NCBI GenBank assembly: GCA_050945515.1
Contig: JBMNTB010000001.1
Span: forward strand, 1-64,000
Direction of reading: 5' to 3'
Origin: UBA1046 sp050945515
GTDB lineage: Bacteria; Bacillota; Clostridia; Saccharofermentanales; DTU023
Length of the DNA stretch: 64,000 bases
Below are positions 23,711-32,194 of this stretch, piece after piece. Numbering within the stretch: position 1 is the stretch's first letter; each line of letters starts with the position of its first letter. The notes beneath the pieces were generated by a model. It was given only the letters and a program-made list of their open reading frames with translations, did no database searches and was not told the DNA's origin. Position numbers and translations under genes: made by a program.

Positions 23711-24925
23711 ATGATTAAACGCGAAATGTATATGAGCCGCATTCGTCCGTTCATCGGATCGGAGCTGATTAAAGTTATGACCGGCATTCGACGTTGCGGA
23801 AAATCGGTCATGTTGGAATTGATTAAACAAGAGCTTACGGAGGCTGGCATTAGTACGTCTCAGTTCATCTCGATTAACTTTGAAAATATGGCATATGCCC
23901 ATCTGCAAACCGCGAAGGCTCTGCACGATGAGATTATCAGGAGAACTGCCGAGATCGGCGGCAAGGTCTATCTGTTCTTCGATGAGATTCAGGAAGTGAA
24001 AGATTGGGAGAAATGCATCAATTCTTTACGCGTTGCGCTAGATTCCGATATCTATATCACCGGCTCTAACGCCAAACTGCTGTCCGGTGAGCTGGCGACC
24101 TATCTGGGTGGGCGTTATGTGGAGTTTGTTATCTATCCGTTCTCTTTTGCCGAGTTTATCGAATTGTACCGTCCTATAGCGCCGGAGGAGTCTATTCAAG
24201 AGTGTTTTCAGAAATACCTTCTGTCCGGCGGTATGCCATATCTTGCTAATATCCGCTATGCGGCTGAGCCTTCTAAGCAATATCTTCATGACCTCTTTAA
24301 TTCTGTTCAACTGAAGGATATCGTAAAACGAAATAGAATTCGTGATGTGGATTTGCTGGAGCGCATCATCGCCTATGTTATGGCAAATGTGGGAACTACC
24401 TTCTCCGCCAACTCTCTGGCGAAATTCCTCAAGAGCGAGAGGCGTACCGTAGCACCGGAAACGATCCTGAACTACATTAAATACTGCTGTGATGCTTATC
24501 TATTCTATCAGGTTAAGCGTGAGGATTTACAGGGCAAACAGATTCTCGCCTCTAATGAGAAATACTATATTGCAGACCATGGCATCCGTGAGGCTATCTT
24601 TGGCGGCAATACAAGGGATATCAACCTCATCCTTGAGAACATCGTCTACCTTGAACTGTTGCGCAGGGGCTATGAGGTAACTGTTGGCAGAAGTGGGAGC
24701 AAGGAGATCGATTTTGTCTGCAACAAGCGCGGAGAGAAGCTGTATGTTCAAGTTGTCTATCTGCTGGCAGCGAAGGAAACCGTCGCCCGTGAGTTTGGAG
24801 CGTATGATAACATCCCTGACAACTTTCCGAAGTATGTGGTCTCACTGGATGAGTTTGACATGAGCCGCGCCGGTATTAAGCACCGTAATATTCGAGACTT
24901 CCTTCTGATGGAGGAATGGAACTGA
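23711..24925 (+). CDS. AAA ATPase with DUF4143 domain (1)
   Basis: A 404-residue ATPase of the AAA_14/DUF4143 family. Walker A GIRRCGKSV (about residue 25), Walker B VYLFFDEIQEVKDWE, sensor-like YITGSNAKLLSGELATYLGGR, arginine-rich YVEFVIYPFSFAEFIELY, and C-terminal nuclease-like domain with ENIVYLELLRRGYEV and KEIDFVCNKRGEKLYVQVVY. These proteins are common in anaerobes and often lie in accessory islands; biochemical role is not settled. Strong AAAGGGGGG precedes the ATG. Flanked by long direct repeats, a sign that the gene with its surroundings may have moved as a unit. Confidence 0.9.
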   Translation: MIKREMYMSRIRPFIGSELIKVMTGIRRCGKSVMLELIKQELTEAGISTSQFISINFENMAYAHLQTAKALHDEIIRRTAEIGGKVYLFFDEIQEVKDWEKCINSLRVALDSDIYITGSNAKLLSGELATYLGGRYVEFVIYPFSFAEFIELYRPIAPEESIQECFQKYLLSGGMPYLANIRYAAEPSKQYLHDLFNSVQLKDIVKRNRIRDVDLLERIIAYVMANVGTTFSANSLAKFLKSERRTVAPETILNYIKYCCDAYLFYQVKREDLQGKQILASNEKYYIADHGIREAIFGGNTRDINLILENIVYLELLRRGYEVTVGRSGSKEIDFVCNKRGEKLYVQVVYLLAAKETVAREFGAYDNIPDNFPKYVVSLDEFDMSRAGIKHRNIRDFLLMEEWN

Positions 24926-25092
24926 TCGGCCGGTAATTGGGGCATTAGTTTGCCGGGAGACTTCTCACACCATCGTATGTACTGCTCTCCCTCCTTGTTC
25001 AGTTGCTCACTTACATGGTAATGGATTGCGGAGAGCCTTTCTATTTCACTTCATATTACAAGTCGCCCACCATCGTATGTACACCTAATTTC

Positions 25093-25289
25093 ATCGCTAT
25101 ATTCTTTAACTAATTGCGTTGCGAGATATCCCACACCGCCGTAAGTACACCTGTTCATTCCGAGTCCGCTTCCGATCTTACATCTGAGGGGTACTTGTAA
25201 CAGTGTCGGACTGCTTTAAGGCCGGCGGGGCGACCCGGGGGCGCCTTCGTCTAAAAATCTGCAGTGATGGCGGCTTTATTGACCAATGC
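25093..25289 (+). repeat. Long direct repeat, copy B
   Basis: Second copy of the repeat at 23315-23505, with a six-base insertion near its left end and scattered substitutions. Motif GCGCCTTCGTCTAAAAATCT at 25241-25260 is shared. The DNA between 24926 and 25092 holds no gene. Confidence 0.88.
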
Positions 25290-25495
25290 TCAGGAACTGC
25301 CTGTTATCCCTTTCTATCGACCGTGCGGTTGATTATCTGCCATTCCATCTTGAGGCGATAGTGCCATCATCAATGCCAAGCGGTGGCACTGATAATGGTG
25401 CTATTAATAATTGTATTTATTGGAGGCGGGAGGCGGAAATGGCTAACGTAGTCAATATAGCGTGTGGCAGAAAGGTTTTCAGGACGCGTGTTGCG

Positions 25496-25613
25496 AAAAA
25501 CATAGGAATAATCCAAGAATATTTGCAAAAACAATATGAATAATTGCAAAATAATTGCAAATATGGTAGGAATAATCATAAAATATTTGCAAAAAGCATA
25601 GGAATACTCTAGA
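25496..25613 (+). repeat. Imperfect AT-rich direct repeats before DUF4143 ATPase 2
   Basis: The block ATAGGAATAATC...AATATTTGCAAAAA recurs: at about 25500-25530 and 25568-25597, with a third partial ATAGGAATACTC...AATTATC just before the ribosome binding site. TTGCAAA recurs several times between them. Not regular enough for CRISPR. Confidence 0.6.
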
Positions 25614-25632
25614 ATTATCTTCGGAGGATTCT

Positions 25633-26958
25633 ATGAAACGAGAAATTATGAAAGAACTTATTTCTTGGAGAAATAAGAAAAACAGAAAGCCGCTTCTTTT
25701 AACAGGGGTAAGGCAATGTGGCAAGACATATATTCTAAATAAATTTGCGGAAGAGAGTTTTGATAATTCTATTTATATCAATCTAGAGAGAGAACCTCAA
25801 ATTGCAGATGTATTTAATTATGATTATGATACAAAAAGAATTTTAGAAGATATCAGCAATTTGAGATTATTACCTAAAATTATTCCCGGTAAAAGTCTTC
25901 TCGTGATAGACGAAATTCAATTTAACCCCAAAGCTATAACGGCCTTGAAATATTTTCAAGAGGATATGCCTGAGCTGGCAATAGTGGGGGCAGGATCTTT
26001 ATTGGGAGTATCCATCCGGGAAGAAGGTGCATCATTTCCTGTCGGTAAGGTTGACAGGTTAAAAATGTATCCCCTGAGTTTTAAAGAATTTTTACTGGAA
26101 TCCGGCAGTGGGAGAATAGCTAAAAGTATAGATGGTTATGATAAAACAAAATCATTACCTGATTATATTTTGAAAAAATTGAATAGTGAGTATACGGACT
26201 ATCTTTTAGTGGGAGGTATGCCTGAAGCTGTTAAAATTTGGTTTGAAAACCGAAACCTGGCAGAGGTTAATGAAGTCCAGGACAACATCATTCTGGGATA
26301 TGAAAATGATTTTTCAAGGCACAGTCCGCGCAGTGAATTAACGAATATAGAGCTGATCTGGAGGTCCATCCCTGAGCAATTGGCTCAAGACAACAATAAA
26401 TTTGTATTTTCAAGGGTCAGAAAATCAGCCAGAGCTAAAGATTTAGAAAAATCAATAGGTTGGCTTATAGATGCCGGGCTTATCCATGTAGTTACTAAAG
26501 TGGACAATCCACAAGTACCCCTTTCATTTTATAGGGATTCTTCTTTTTACAAAATTTACCTGTGCGATGTAGGGCTCTTATCAAGAATGGCCAATTTTAC
26601 ACTGAAGTCCTTACTTGAAAAAGATGAATCAACAGGCGGGTTTAGAGGGTCTTTAGCTGAAAACTTCATAAATAATGAACTTGTTTCTCTTGGATATGAT
26701 AGATACTTTTGGCGGTCAGATAACAGCGCTGAGTTAGACTTTTTAATTGAGAATGATGCCAGGGCTGTTCCGATAGAAGTAAAGGCAAATGTAAACACAA
26801 AAGCTAAAAGTTATATGGTATTTGTAAACAGATATAAAAATGAAGTAGGCTTTAAATTTTCGCTAAATAATATTGGGGAGCATTTGGTAGGAAACACTAA
26901 GACATATAGTTTGCCATTAGCTTTAGCCTATAGAATGAAAGAGTATTTAAATCAATGA
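25633..26958 (+). CDS. AAA ATPase with DUF4143 domain (2)
   Basis: A 441-residue ATPase of the same superfamily as the gene before, but only distantly alike. Walker A GVRQCGKTYILNKF, Walker B SLLVIDEIQFNPKAITAL, then IVGAGSLLGVSI, YPLSFKEFLLESG and the C-terminal LAENFINNELVSLGYDRY with SAELDFLIEND and PIEVKANVNTKAKSY, a restriction-like fold segment. GGAGG lies seven bases before the ATG. Visibly more AT-rich in codon use than its neighbours, suggesting recent transfer. Role unknown. Confidence 0.9.
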   Translation: MKREIMKELISWRNKKNRKPLLLTGVRQCGKTYILNKFAEESFDNSIYINLEREPQIADVFNYDYDTKRILEDISNLRLLPKIIPGKSLLVIDEIQFNPKAITALKYFQEDMPELAIVGAGSLLGVSIREEGASFPVGKVDRLKMYPLSFKEFLLESGSGRIAKSIDGYDKTKSLPDYILKKLNSEYTDYLLVGGMPEAVKIWFENRNLAEVNEVQDNIILGYENDFSRHSPRSELTNIELIWRSIPEQLAQDNNKFVFSRVRKSARAKDLEKSIGWLIDAGLIHVVTKVDNPQVPLSFYRDSSFYKIYLCDVGLLSRMANFTLKSLLEKDESTGGFRGSLAENFINNELVSLGYDRYFWRSDNSAELDFLIENDARAVPIEVKANVNTKAKSYMVFVNRYKNEVGFKFSLNNIGEHLVGNTKTYSLPLALAYRMKEYLNQ

Positions 26959-26960
26959 AT

Positions 26961-26994
26961 CTACAAGTTGCGACGCATTCGTCGTAAGTTGTAG
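26961..26994 (+). terminator. Hairpin after DUF4143 ATPase 2
   Basis: CTACAAGTTGCGACG and CGTCGTAAGTTGTAG pair with two mismatches around a CATT loop. It starts three bases past the stop codon. No T-run follows, so termination is only probable. Confidence 0.55.
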
Positions 26995-27136
26995 ATGTGG
27001 CAGCCGTTTTGTTGACTGTTTATGCCATCTTTTTTGTCTCTTGTCTGCCTGACTTACCTGGGCAAATCGCAGTTGTTTATAGGGTATAATCTTTATTTGG
27101 TAGTTGAATATATTTTGGGCTGGAGGCAGGATTGAG

Positions 27137-28318
27137 ATGAAACCGGATTATGGCAAGATAGCGTTGGCGCAGCATGAAGAGTGGCGCGGCAAGTTTGAGA
27201 TCAAGACACGGGTGCCCGTGGACAATAAAGAGGATTTGGCTGTTGCCTATACGCCGGGAGTGGCGGCGCCTTGCCTGGAGATTCAGCGTGATGTTGACCG
27301 CAGCTACGATCTGACCAGGCGCTGGAATCTGTGTCTGGTAGTGACGGATGGCAGTGCAGTGCTCGGTCTGGGCGATATCGGGCCGGAGGCGGGCATGCCG
27401 GTGATGGAGGGCAAATGCGCTCTTTTCAAGGCTTTTGGTGATGTTGATGCCTTTCCGCTTTGTATTAAAACACAGGATGTCGATCAGATCGTCGATACGA
27501 TCTACAATATTTCCGGCAGTTTCGGCGGAATTAATCTCGAGGATATTGCAGCACCACGCTGTTTTGAGATTGAGCGCAGGCTGAAAGAGCGCTGCGATAT
27601 TCCGATCTTCCATGATGATCAGCACGGGACGGCGATTGTGACTTTTGCCGGCTTGATCAATGCTTTGCGGTTGGTGGATAAAAAGCTTTCTGAGGTTAAG
27701 ATTGTCTTCAGTGGTGCCGGTGCTGCCGCGACAGCCGTGGCTCGTCTGCTGCTTTCGGCCGGTGCCAAGCATATCACGATCTGTGACCTTTACGGATCCG
27801 TTTATCCGGGGCGCCGGGAGGATATGAACCCGGACAAAGAGGCAATTGCCGCGGTTACCAATCTGGAGCGGAGAGTTGGTTCCTTGGCGGAAATGCTGGT
27901 TGGCGCCGATGTCTTTATCGGGCTGTCCGGGCCGGGTGCTGTCAGCCGTGAGATAGTCGCCTCAATGGCGGAGAGGGCCATTGTCTTTGCCTGTGCCAAT
28001 CCGGTGCCGGAAATCTATCCGGATGAGGCTTTGGCCGGCGGTGCGGAAGTAGTAGCTACGGGTCGCTCGGATTATCCCAATCAGATTAATAATGTGTTGG
28101 CTTTCCCGGGCGTGTTCCGCGGTGCCTTTGATGTGCGCGCCAGCGATATCAATGATGCGATGAATATTGCGGCAGCTCATGCGCTGGCGGATCTGGTGCC
28201 GGAGGATGAGCTGACTGTGGAAAATATCCTGCCCCAGGCTTTTGATCCGCGCGTGCGTGATGCCGTGGGCAGTGCGGTGGCCGCGGCGGCCAGAACATCA
28301 GGTGTGGCCCGGATCTAA
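27137..28318 (+). CDS. NAD(P)-dependent malic enzyme
   Basis: A 393-residue malic enzyme of the short bacterial type, which converts malate to pyruvate and CO2 with reduction of NAD(P). Motifs: VAYTPGVAAPCLEI, VVTDGSAVLGLGDIG (N-terminal binding site), GGINLEDIAAPRCFEIE, FHDDQHGTAIV (metal/substrate), FSGAGAAATAVA (nucleotide fold), and IFACANPVPEIYPDEA region near the C-terminus. ATG at 27137 with GGAGG ten bases upstream. Monocistronic. Confidence 0.94.
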   Translation: MKPDYGKIALAQHEEWRGKFEIKTRVPVDNKEDLAVAYTPGVAAPCLEIQRDVDRSYDLTRRWNLCLVVTDGSAVLGLGDIGPEAGMPVMEGKCALFKAFGDVDAFPLCIKTQDVDQIVDTIYNISGSFGGINLEDIAAPRCFEIERRLKERCDIPIFHDDQHGTAIVTFAGLINALRLVDKKLSEVKIVFSGAGAAATAVARLLLSAGAKHITICDLYGSVYPGRREDMNPDKEAIAAVTNLERRVGSLAEMLVGADVFIGLSGPGAVSREIVASMAERAIVFACANPVPEIYPDEALAGGAEVVATGRSDYPNQINNVLAFPGVFRGAFDVRASDINDAMNIAAAHALADLVPEDELTVENILPQAFDPRVRDAVGSAVAAAARTSGVARI

Positions 28319-28395
28319 TTGGACACCGGTCCGGATTTGTTACGGAGTTGACCGCGGCGTTCTATATTCGAGCGAAAAGGAGTAATTATCAGTTA

Positions 28396-30162
28396 ATGAA
28401 GAATAGTACTTTAGGCCGCTTTATCCACTATTACCGACCATATAAATTAACGTTGTTCCTGGATCTGTTCAGTGCAGCCGTTATCGGTCTGGCCGGAGTA
28501 ATATTTCCTTTCATTTTGCGCCATCTGACCGGCTATGTTTTTCTCTTGCCTGACACTGCAGAGATGATGCGTCAGCTTTGGTATTACTGTGGCGCGCTCT
28601 TGGCTCTCTACATTGTCCAGTCTCTCGCCCAGTACTATATGGCAACTTATGGTCATATCATGGGGGCCAGGATGGAAACTGACATGCGCGATGATCTGTT
28701 TACGCATCTGGAGAAACTCTCTTTCTCCTTCTTTGACCGCACGAACACCGGTCAGATGATGTCGCGAGTTATCTCGGATTTAGCTGATGTGACCGAACTG
28801 GCCCATCACGGTCCGGAGAATATCTTCATTGCCACGGTCAAAATAGTCGGGGCTTTCCTGGTTCTGTTCTTTATTCATATACCGACCACCCTGGTCTTGC
28901 TGGTGGTGACGATTGCCATGTTCGTTTTCACCATGATCCAAAGGCGCCGGATGGCACGCACTTTTATGGAGAATCGGCGCCGGATCGCCGATGTCAATGC
29001 CATAGTTCAGGACAGTCTGGCCGGTATCAGGACAGTTCAGTCTTTCTCCAATGAGGATATTGAAGCCGAAAAATTCGGCGAGGGCAATCAGCGCTTTCTT
29101 GACTCCAAGATCGATAATTATCTGGTCATGGGACAATATGTGTCCATTAACGGCTTCATGCAGGGCATGATGTATCTGTCTGTGATTCTGACCGGCGGTT
29201 ATTTCGTCACCACAGGGGATATTCTGGCCGTCGATGTCGTTCTCTATGTCCTGTATATCAGCATGTTCCTCGATCCGATCAAGATGCTGATTAATTTCAC
29301 CGAGCAATTTCAGAAAGGCATGACCGGCTTTGTCAGGATGCTGGAAATTCTCGATACCGACCCGGAGGTCACAGACCGCCCCGGTGCAATCGAGGTGGGC
29401 ACATTGTCCGGGCGGATTGACTTCGAAAATGTGTCCTTCTATTACGCAGAAGCTGAGCCGGTACTTCAGAATATCAATGCTTCAATCTATAGCGGTTCCA
29501 CGGTGGCGCTGGTCGGCCCGTCCGGCGCCGGCAAATCGACATTTGTCTCTATGATTCCCCGTTTCTATGATGTGGTCTCCGGTTCAGTGAAGATTGACGG
29601 TGTTGACGTACGTGATCTGACCCTAAAATCCCTGCGAGCCAATATTGGCGTAGTTCAGCAGGATGTCTATATCTTCAACTGCAGTGTACGCGATAATATC
29701 GCCTACGGTCGCCCCGATGCCAGCGGCGCAGAGATTATCGCCGCCGCTAAGCAAGCCAATATCCATGACTTTATCATGACCTTGCCCCAGGGCTACGATA
29801 CCGTGCTGGGTGAGCGCGGCATCAGATTCTCCGGAGGTCAGAAACAGCGGATCTCAATCGCCCGCGTCTTCCTCAAGAATCCGGCTATTCTGATCCTGGA
29901 CGAAGCTACCTCCTCACTCGACAATGAGAGCGAGCTTTTCATCCAGTCCTCGCTGGATGAGCTGTCCCGCAATCGTACGACCCTGGTCATCGCTCACCGT
30001 CTCTCCACAATCAAGAACGCCGATCATATCTTGGTTCTGACCGAGGACGGTATCGCTGAGCAGGGCAATCACGAAGATCTGCTGGCCCGGGGCGGCCTCT
30101 ACTCGTATCTGTACAATCTCCAATTCCTGGACAAAGCCGAGGAGAATGAACTGCTGGTCTAA
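28396..30162 (+). CDS. ABC transporter, fused permease and ATPase (exporter type)
   Basis: A 588-residue half-transporter. Six membrane segments (about 20-300) of the ABC type IV exporter fold, with coupling MMSRVISDLADVTEL. ATPase: Walker A GPSGAGKST, Q-loop GVVQQDVYIFN, signature FSGGQKQR, Walker B ILILDEATSSLDNESE, H-loop AHRLS, all intact. Likely acts as a homodimer exporting lipids, drugs or peptides. The first ATG at 28396 has AAGGAG thirteen bases ahead, a little far. Lies 77 bases after the malic enzyme gene. Confidence 0.9.
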   Translation: MKNSTLGRFIHYYRPYKLTLFLDLFSAAVIGLAGVIFPFILRHLTGYVFLLPDTAEMMRQLWYYCGALLALYIVQSLAQYYMATYGHIMGARMETDMRDDLFTHLEKLSFSFFDRTNTGQMMSRVISDLADVTELAHHGPENIFIATVKIVGAFLVLFFIHIPTTLVLLVVTIAMFVFTMIQRRRMARTFMENRRRIADVNAIVQDSLAGIRTVQSFSNEDIEAEKFGEGNQRFLDSKIDNYLVMGQYVSINGFMQGMMYLSVILTGGYFVTTGDILAVDVVLYVLYISMFLDPIKMLINFTEQFQKGMTGFVRMLEILDTDPEVTDRPGAIEVGTLSGRIDFENVSFYYAEAEPVLQNINASIYSGSTVALVGPSGAGKSTFVSMIPRFYDVVSGSVKIDGVDVRDLTLKSLRANIGVVQQDVYIFNCSVRDNIAYGRPDASGAEIIAAAKQANIHDFIMTLPQGYDTVLGERGIRFSGGQKQRISIARVFLKNPAILILDEATSSLDNESELFIQSSLDELSRNRTTLVIAHRLSTIKNADHILVLTEDGIAEQGNHEDLLARGGLYSYLYNLQFLDKAEENELLV

Positions 30163-30359
30163 CTAAGTACCAATTTGTCGAGCCTGTGACAATTGGACCA
30201 ACCATCCGATCCGATTTCCATCAACTCCGACCTGTTATATTTTCTAACGAAGGCGCCACCGGATTGTTCGCAGCAAAGCGTATAGTTATCGTCCGGTACA
30301 AGAGTTGCCCGGCCTGGAGTCGGCTTTATATGCTGTGCTTACTCCGTGATTTCATTCTT

Positions 30360-30851
30360 TTAAAAGAGCCGGGAAGCCGCAAATATGGTTACCCCCGCCA
30401 GGACACAGGGAGCAAAAGCGATGCTGTCTTGATGGTTTTTCTTGCCACTAATCAGCAGTATCAGGGCCAGGACAAAGGAAAACGCAAAAGAATAGAGCAG
30501 AGCGGTACCGGCTTCCCGCCAGCCCAGGAAAAAGCCAAGCAGAGCAAACAGTTTGACATCACCCAGACCCAGCCGATAACGGCTTCCTACCGCCACCAAG
30601 AAAAACAGACCTCCCAGTCCCAATCCCGCCAACAGATCGGAACCCAGCCAAGTCAGCCCCGCTCTCACACAGTCCACAGAGGTGTCTTTGCCATCTGTGC
30701 AGATTCCGGAACTCAGTATTTCCGGCACATAGCAAAGCAGCCTGACACCGGCAGCTATTGACAACAAGTAATTCGGAATAATTCTCTGCTGCAAATCCAC
30801 TACAGTAATGGGAACCAGCATAATCAACAACAGCAACAACCTGAATCCCAT
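30360..30851 (-). CDS. Type IV prepilin peptidase, short form (A24 family)
   Basis: A 163-residue membrane protease. Catalytic Asp pair of the A24 family: first Asp in ITVVDLQQRIIPN, second in RLGLGDVKLFALLGFFLG. About five or six helices. It lacks the N-terminal methyltransferase domain with cysteines seen in full-length PilD, as in the many short bacterial versions. No other pilus or competence gene is in the window, so it is an orphan. May process prepilins encoded elsewhere. Confidence 0.85.
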   Translation of the reverse strand: MGFRLLLLLIMLVPITVVDLQQRIIPNYLLSIAAGVRLLCYVPEILSSGICTDGKDTSVDCVRAGLTWLGSDLLAGLGLGGLFFLVAVGSRYRLGLGDVKLFALLGFFLGWREAGTALLYSFAFSFVLALILLISGKKNHQDSIAFAPCVLAGVTIFAASRLF

Positions 30852-31347
30852 ATTACCCCCGTTTTTTCAGTCCCGCACCAGAGCACTTCAAAAGAAATTT
30901 CAACCGCGAACTCAGCTTAAGTATTGCGCCAAATAAATTTCCGACTGTCATCCGCCAAATAACTTGACTGCCATCTCTTATCCGCCAAAAAGCCGGAGCA
31001 TTTTGTCCTTACGGGCGAAATAATATTGTGGCCTAATCCGAAGTGGCAGGCAGTGATTTCCTGGCTTTGCAGGTTTCCGGCGGCACAGATCCCGGGGATT
31101 TCCATTTCTGTTGTTATATTGACTTGCAGGATTCAGGATGCTATATTTAATTTGGGATCCAAGAATTAGGATTGAATACTGAAAATTAACAACTATTGCT
31201 AATTTTATTTACTCAATTTGCATTGGATCATTAAAGTACAAATACGAAGACGCTATCAAAGCAGATTCGGCATCTTTTATTAACAGTTGAGATGCGATCG
31301 GAGCAGAGCTTGACGGCAACGAATAAGGACAGAAAGGTAATAGCATA
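30852..31347 (+). other. Intergenic region before the GntR gene
   Basis: A 496-base stretch without a convincing gene. Contains one strong promoter (31119-31147); its distance to the GntR start implies a roughly 190-base leader. Confidence 0.6.
31119..31147 (+). promoter_or_regulatory. Promoter candidate for GntR operon
   Basis: TTGACT (31119-31124), 17-base spacer and TATATT (31142-31147). It points toward the GntR gene starting at 31348. Confidence 0.65.
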
Positions 31348-32034
31348 ATGGCATTGCGCGCGATCCGACCACAGCAAGACGAATCATTGTCTGAACAGGC
31401 CTATAGAACGATTAAACGCAGAATCATAGATTTGACATATGAGCCGGGGTCCGATTTGACGGAGGCTTTCCTGGCAGATGAACTGTCCATGAGCAGGATG
31501 CCGGTCAGGGCTGCTTTGCACCGCCTGGAGCTGGAGGACTGGGTGATTGCCGATTTTCGCAAAAAGACCAGGGTTAAGCCGATTCTGCGTCAAGATGTGA
31601 TTGATATCTATCAGATGCGCAGTTTATTGGAGTTACCGGCGATAGAGAGAATCTTCACTGAACAAAAAACCTGGAAGTTCTCTTTCTTGATTGAAGAGGG
31701 ACTGTTGCGGATCAAGGCCAATGTCCACGATCTCTACGAGCGTGAACGGGCCGAAACTGACTTACATATGGCCATTGTCAATGTGCTGGAGAATCGAAGA
31801 ATAGATCGGATTTACCGCAATGTTCAGGATGAACTGATTCGGATCGGCCTGAGCTTTGTCCGCAGCGAAGAGCGCGACAGACAATATATTGCTCAGATCA
31901 TTGAGGGTTGGGAAGACCTGATCCTGGCTATTAGGGAACAGCGGCGAGAAGATGCTCTCCGAATCTTTGACCGCGATCATTTGAGCGGTGCCTTGAAATT
32001 GGCACTGAAACAATTTGCGACAGATACAAATTGA
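31348..32034 (+). CDS. GntR/FadR-family transcriptional regulator
   Basis: A 228-residue regulator. N-terminal winged helix (LSEQAYRTIKRRIIDLTYEPG, ELSMSRMPVRAALHRLELED) and a C-terminal all-helical FCD domain (IDIYQMRSLLELPAIE, AETDLHMAIVNVLENRRIDRIY, AIREQRREDALRIFDRDH). The FCD group often senses carboxylic acids or metals. Adjacent to a glycyl-radical enzyme and its activase on the same strand, so probably their regulator. A palindrome between it and the enzyme (32120-32139) is a candidate site. Confidence 0.9.
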   Translation: MALRAIRPQQDESLSEQAYRTIKRRIIDLTYEPGSDLTEAFLADELSMSRMPVRAALHRLELEDWVIADFRKKTRVKPILRQDVIDIYQMRSLLELPAIERIFTEQKTWKFSFLIEEGLLRIKANVHDLYERERAETDLHMAIVNVLENRRIDRIYRNVQDELIRIGLSFVRSEERDRQYIAQIIEGWEDLILAIREQRREDALRIFDRDHLSGALKLALKQFATDTN

Positions 32035-32119
32035 TATAAGAACTGGTTGCCATTAATAATGAACAGATAAACCCGGCCGGAGCTTATACAAGGCAAAATT
32101 ACGAAGTAAACTACTGATC

Positions 32120-32139
32120 GACAACACAATAGTGGTGTC
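32120..32139 (+). promoter_or_regulatory. Palindrome, possible GntR operator
   Basis: GACAACAC and GTGGTGTC are inverted arms with one mismatch and a 4-base centre. It lies 55 bases before the glycyl-radical enzyme gene. Confidence 0.5.
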
Positions 32140-32194
32140 TTAAAAATAAAAATGAAACTTGCTAAACAGCTATTGAGATACAGGAGGAAAGACC

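Noticed and set aside
25286..25543. 85-codon open frame before DUF4143 ATPase 2
   Set aside because: Starts inside the long direct repeat and ends in the AT-rich repeat block; no motif, poor start.
25496..25613. Possible CRISPR array
   Set aside because: Repeats are imperfect, few and not separated by spacers of constant length; no cas gene is present.
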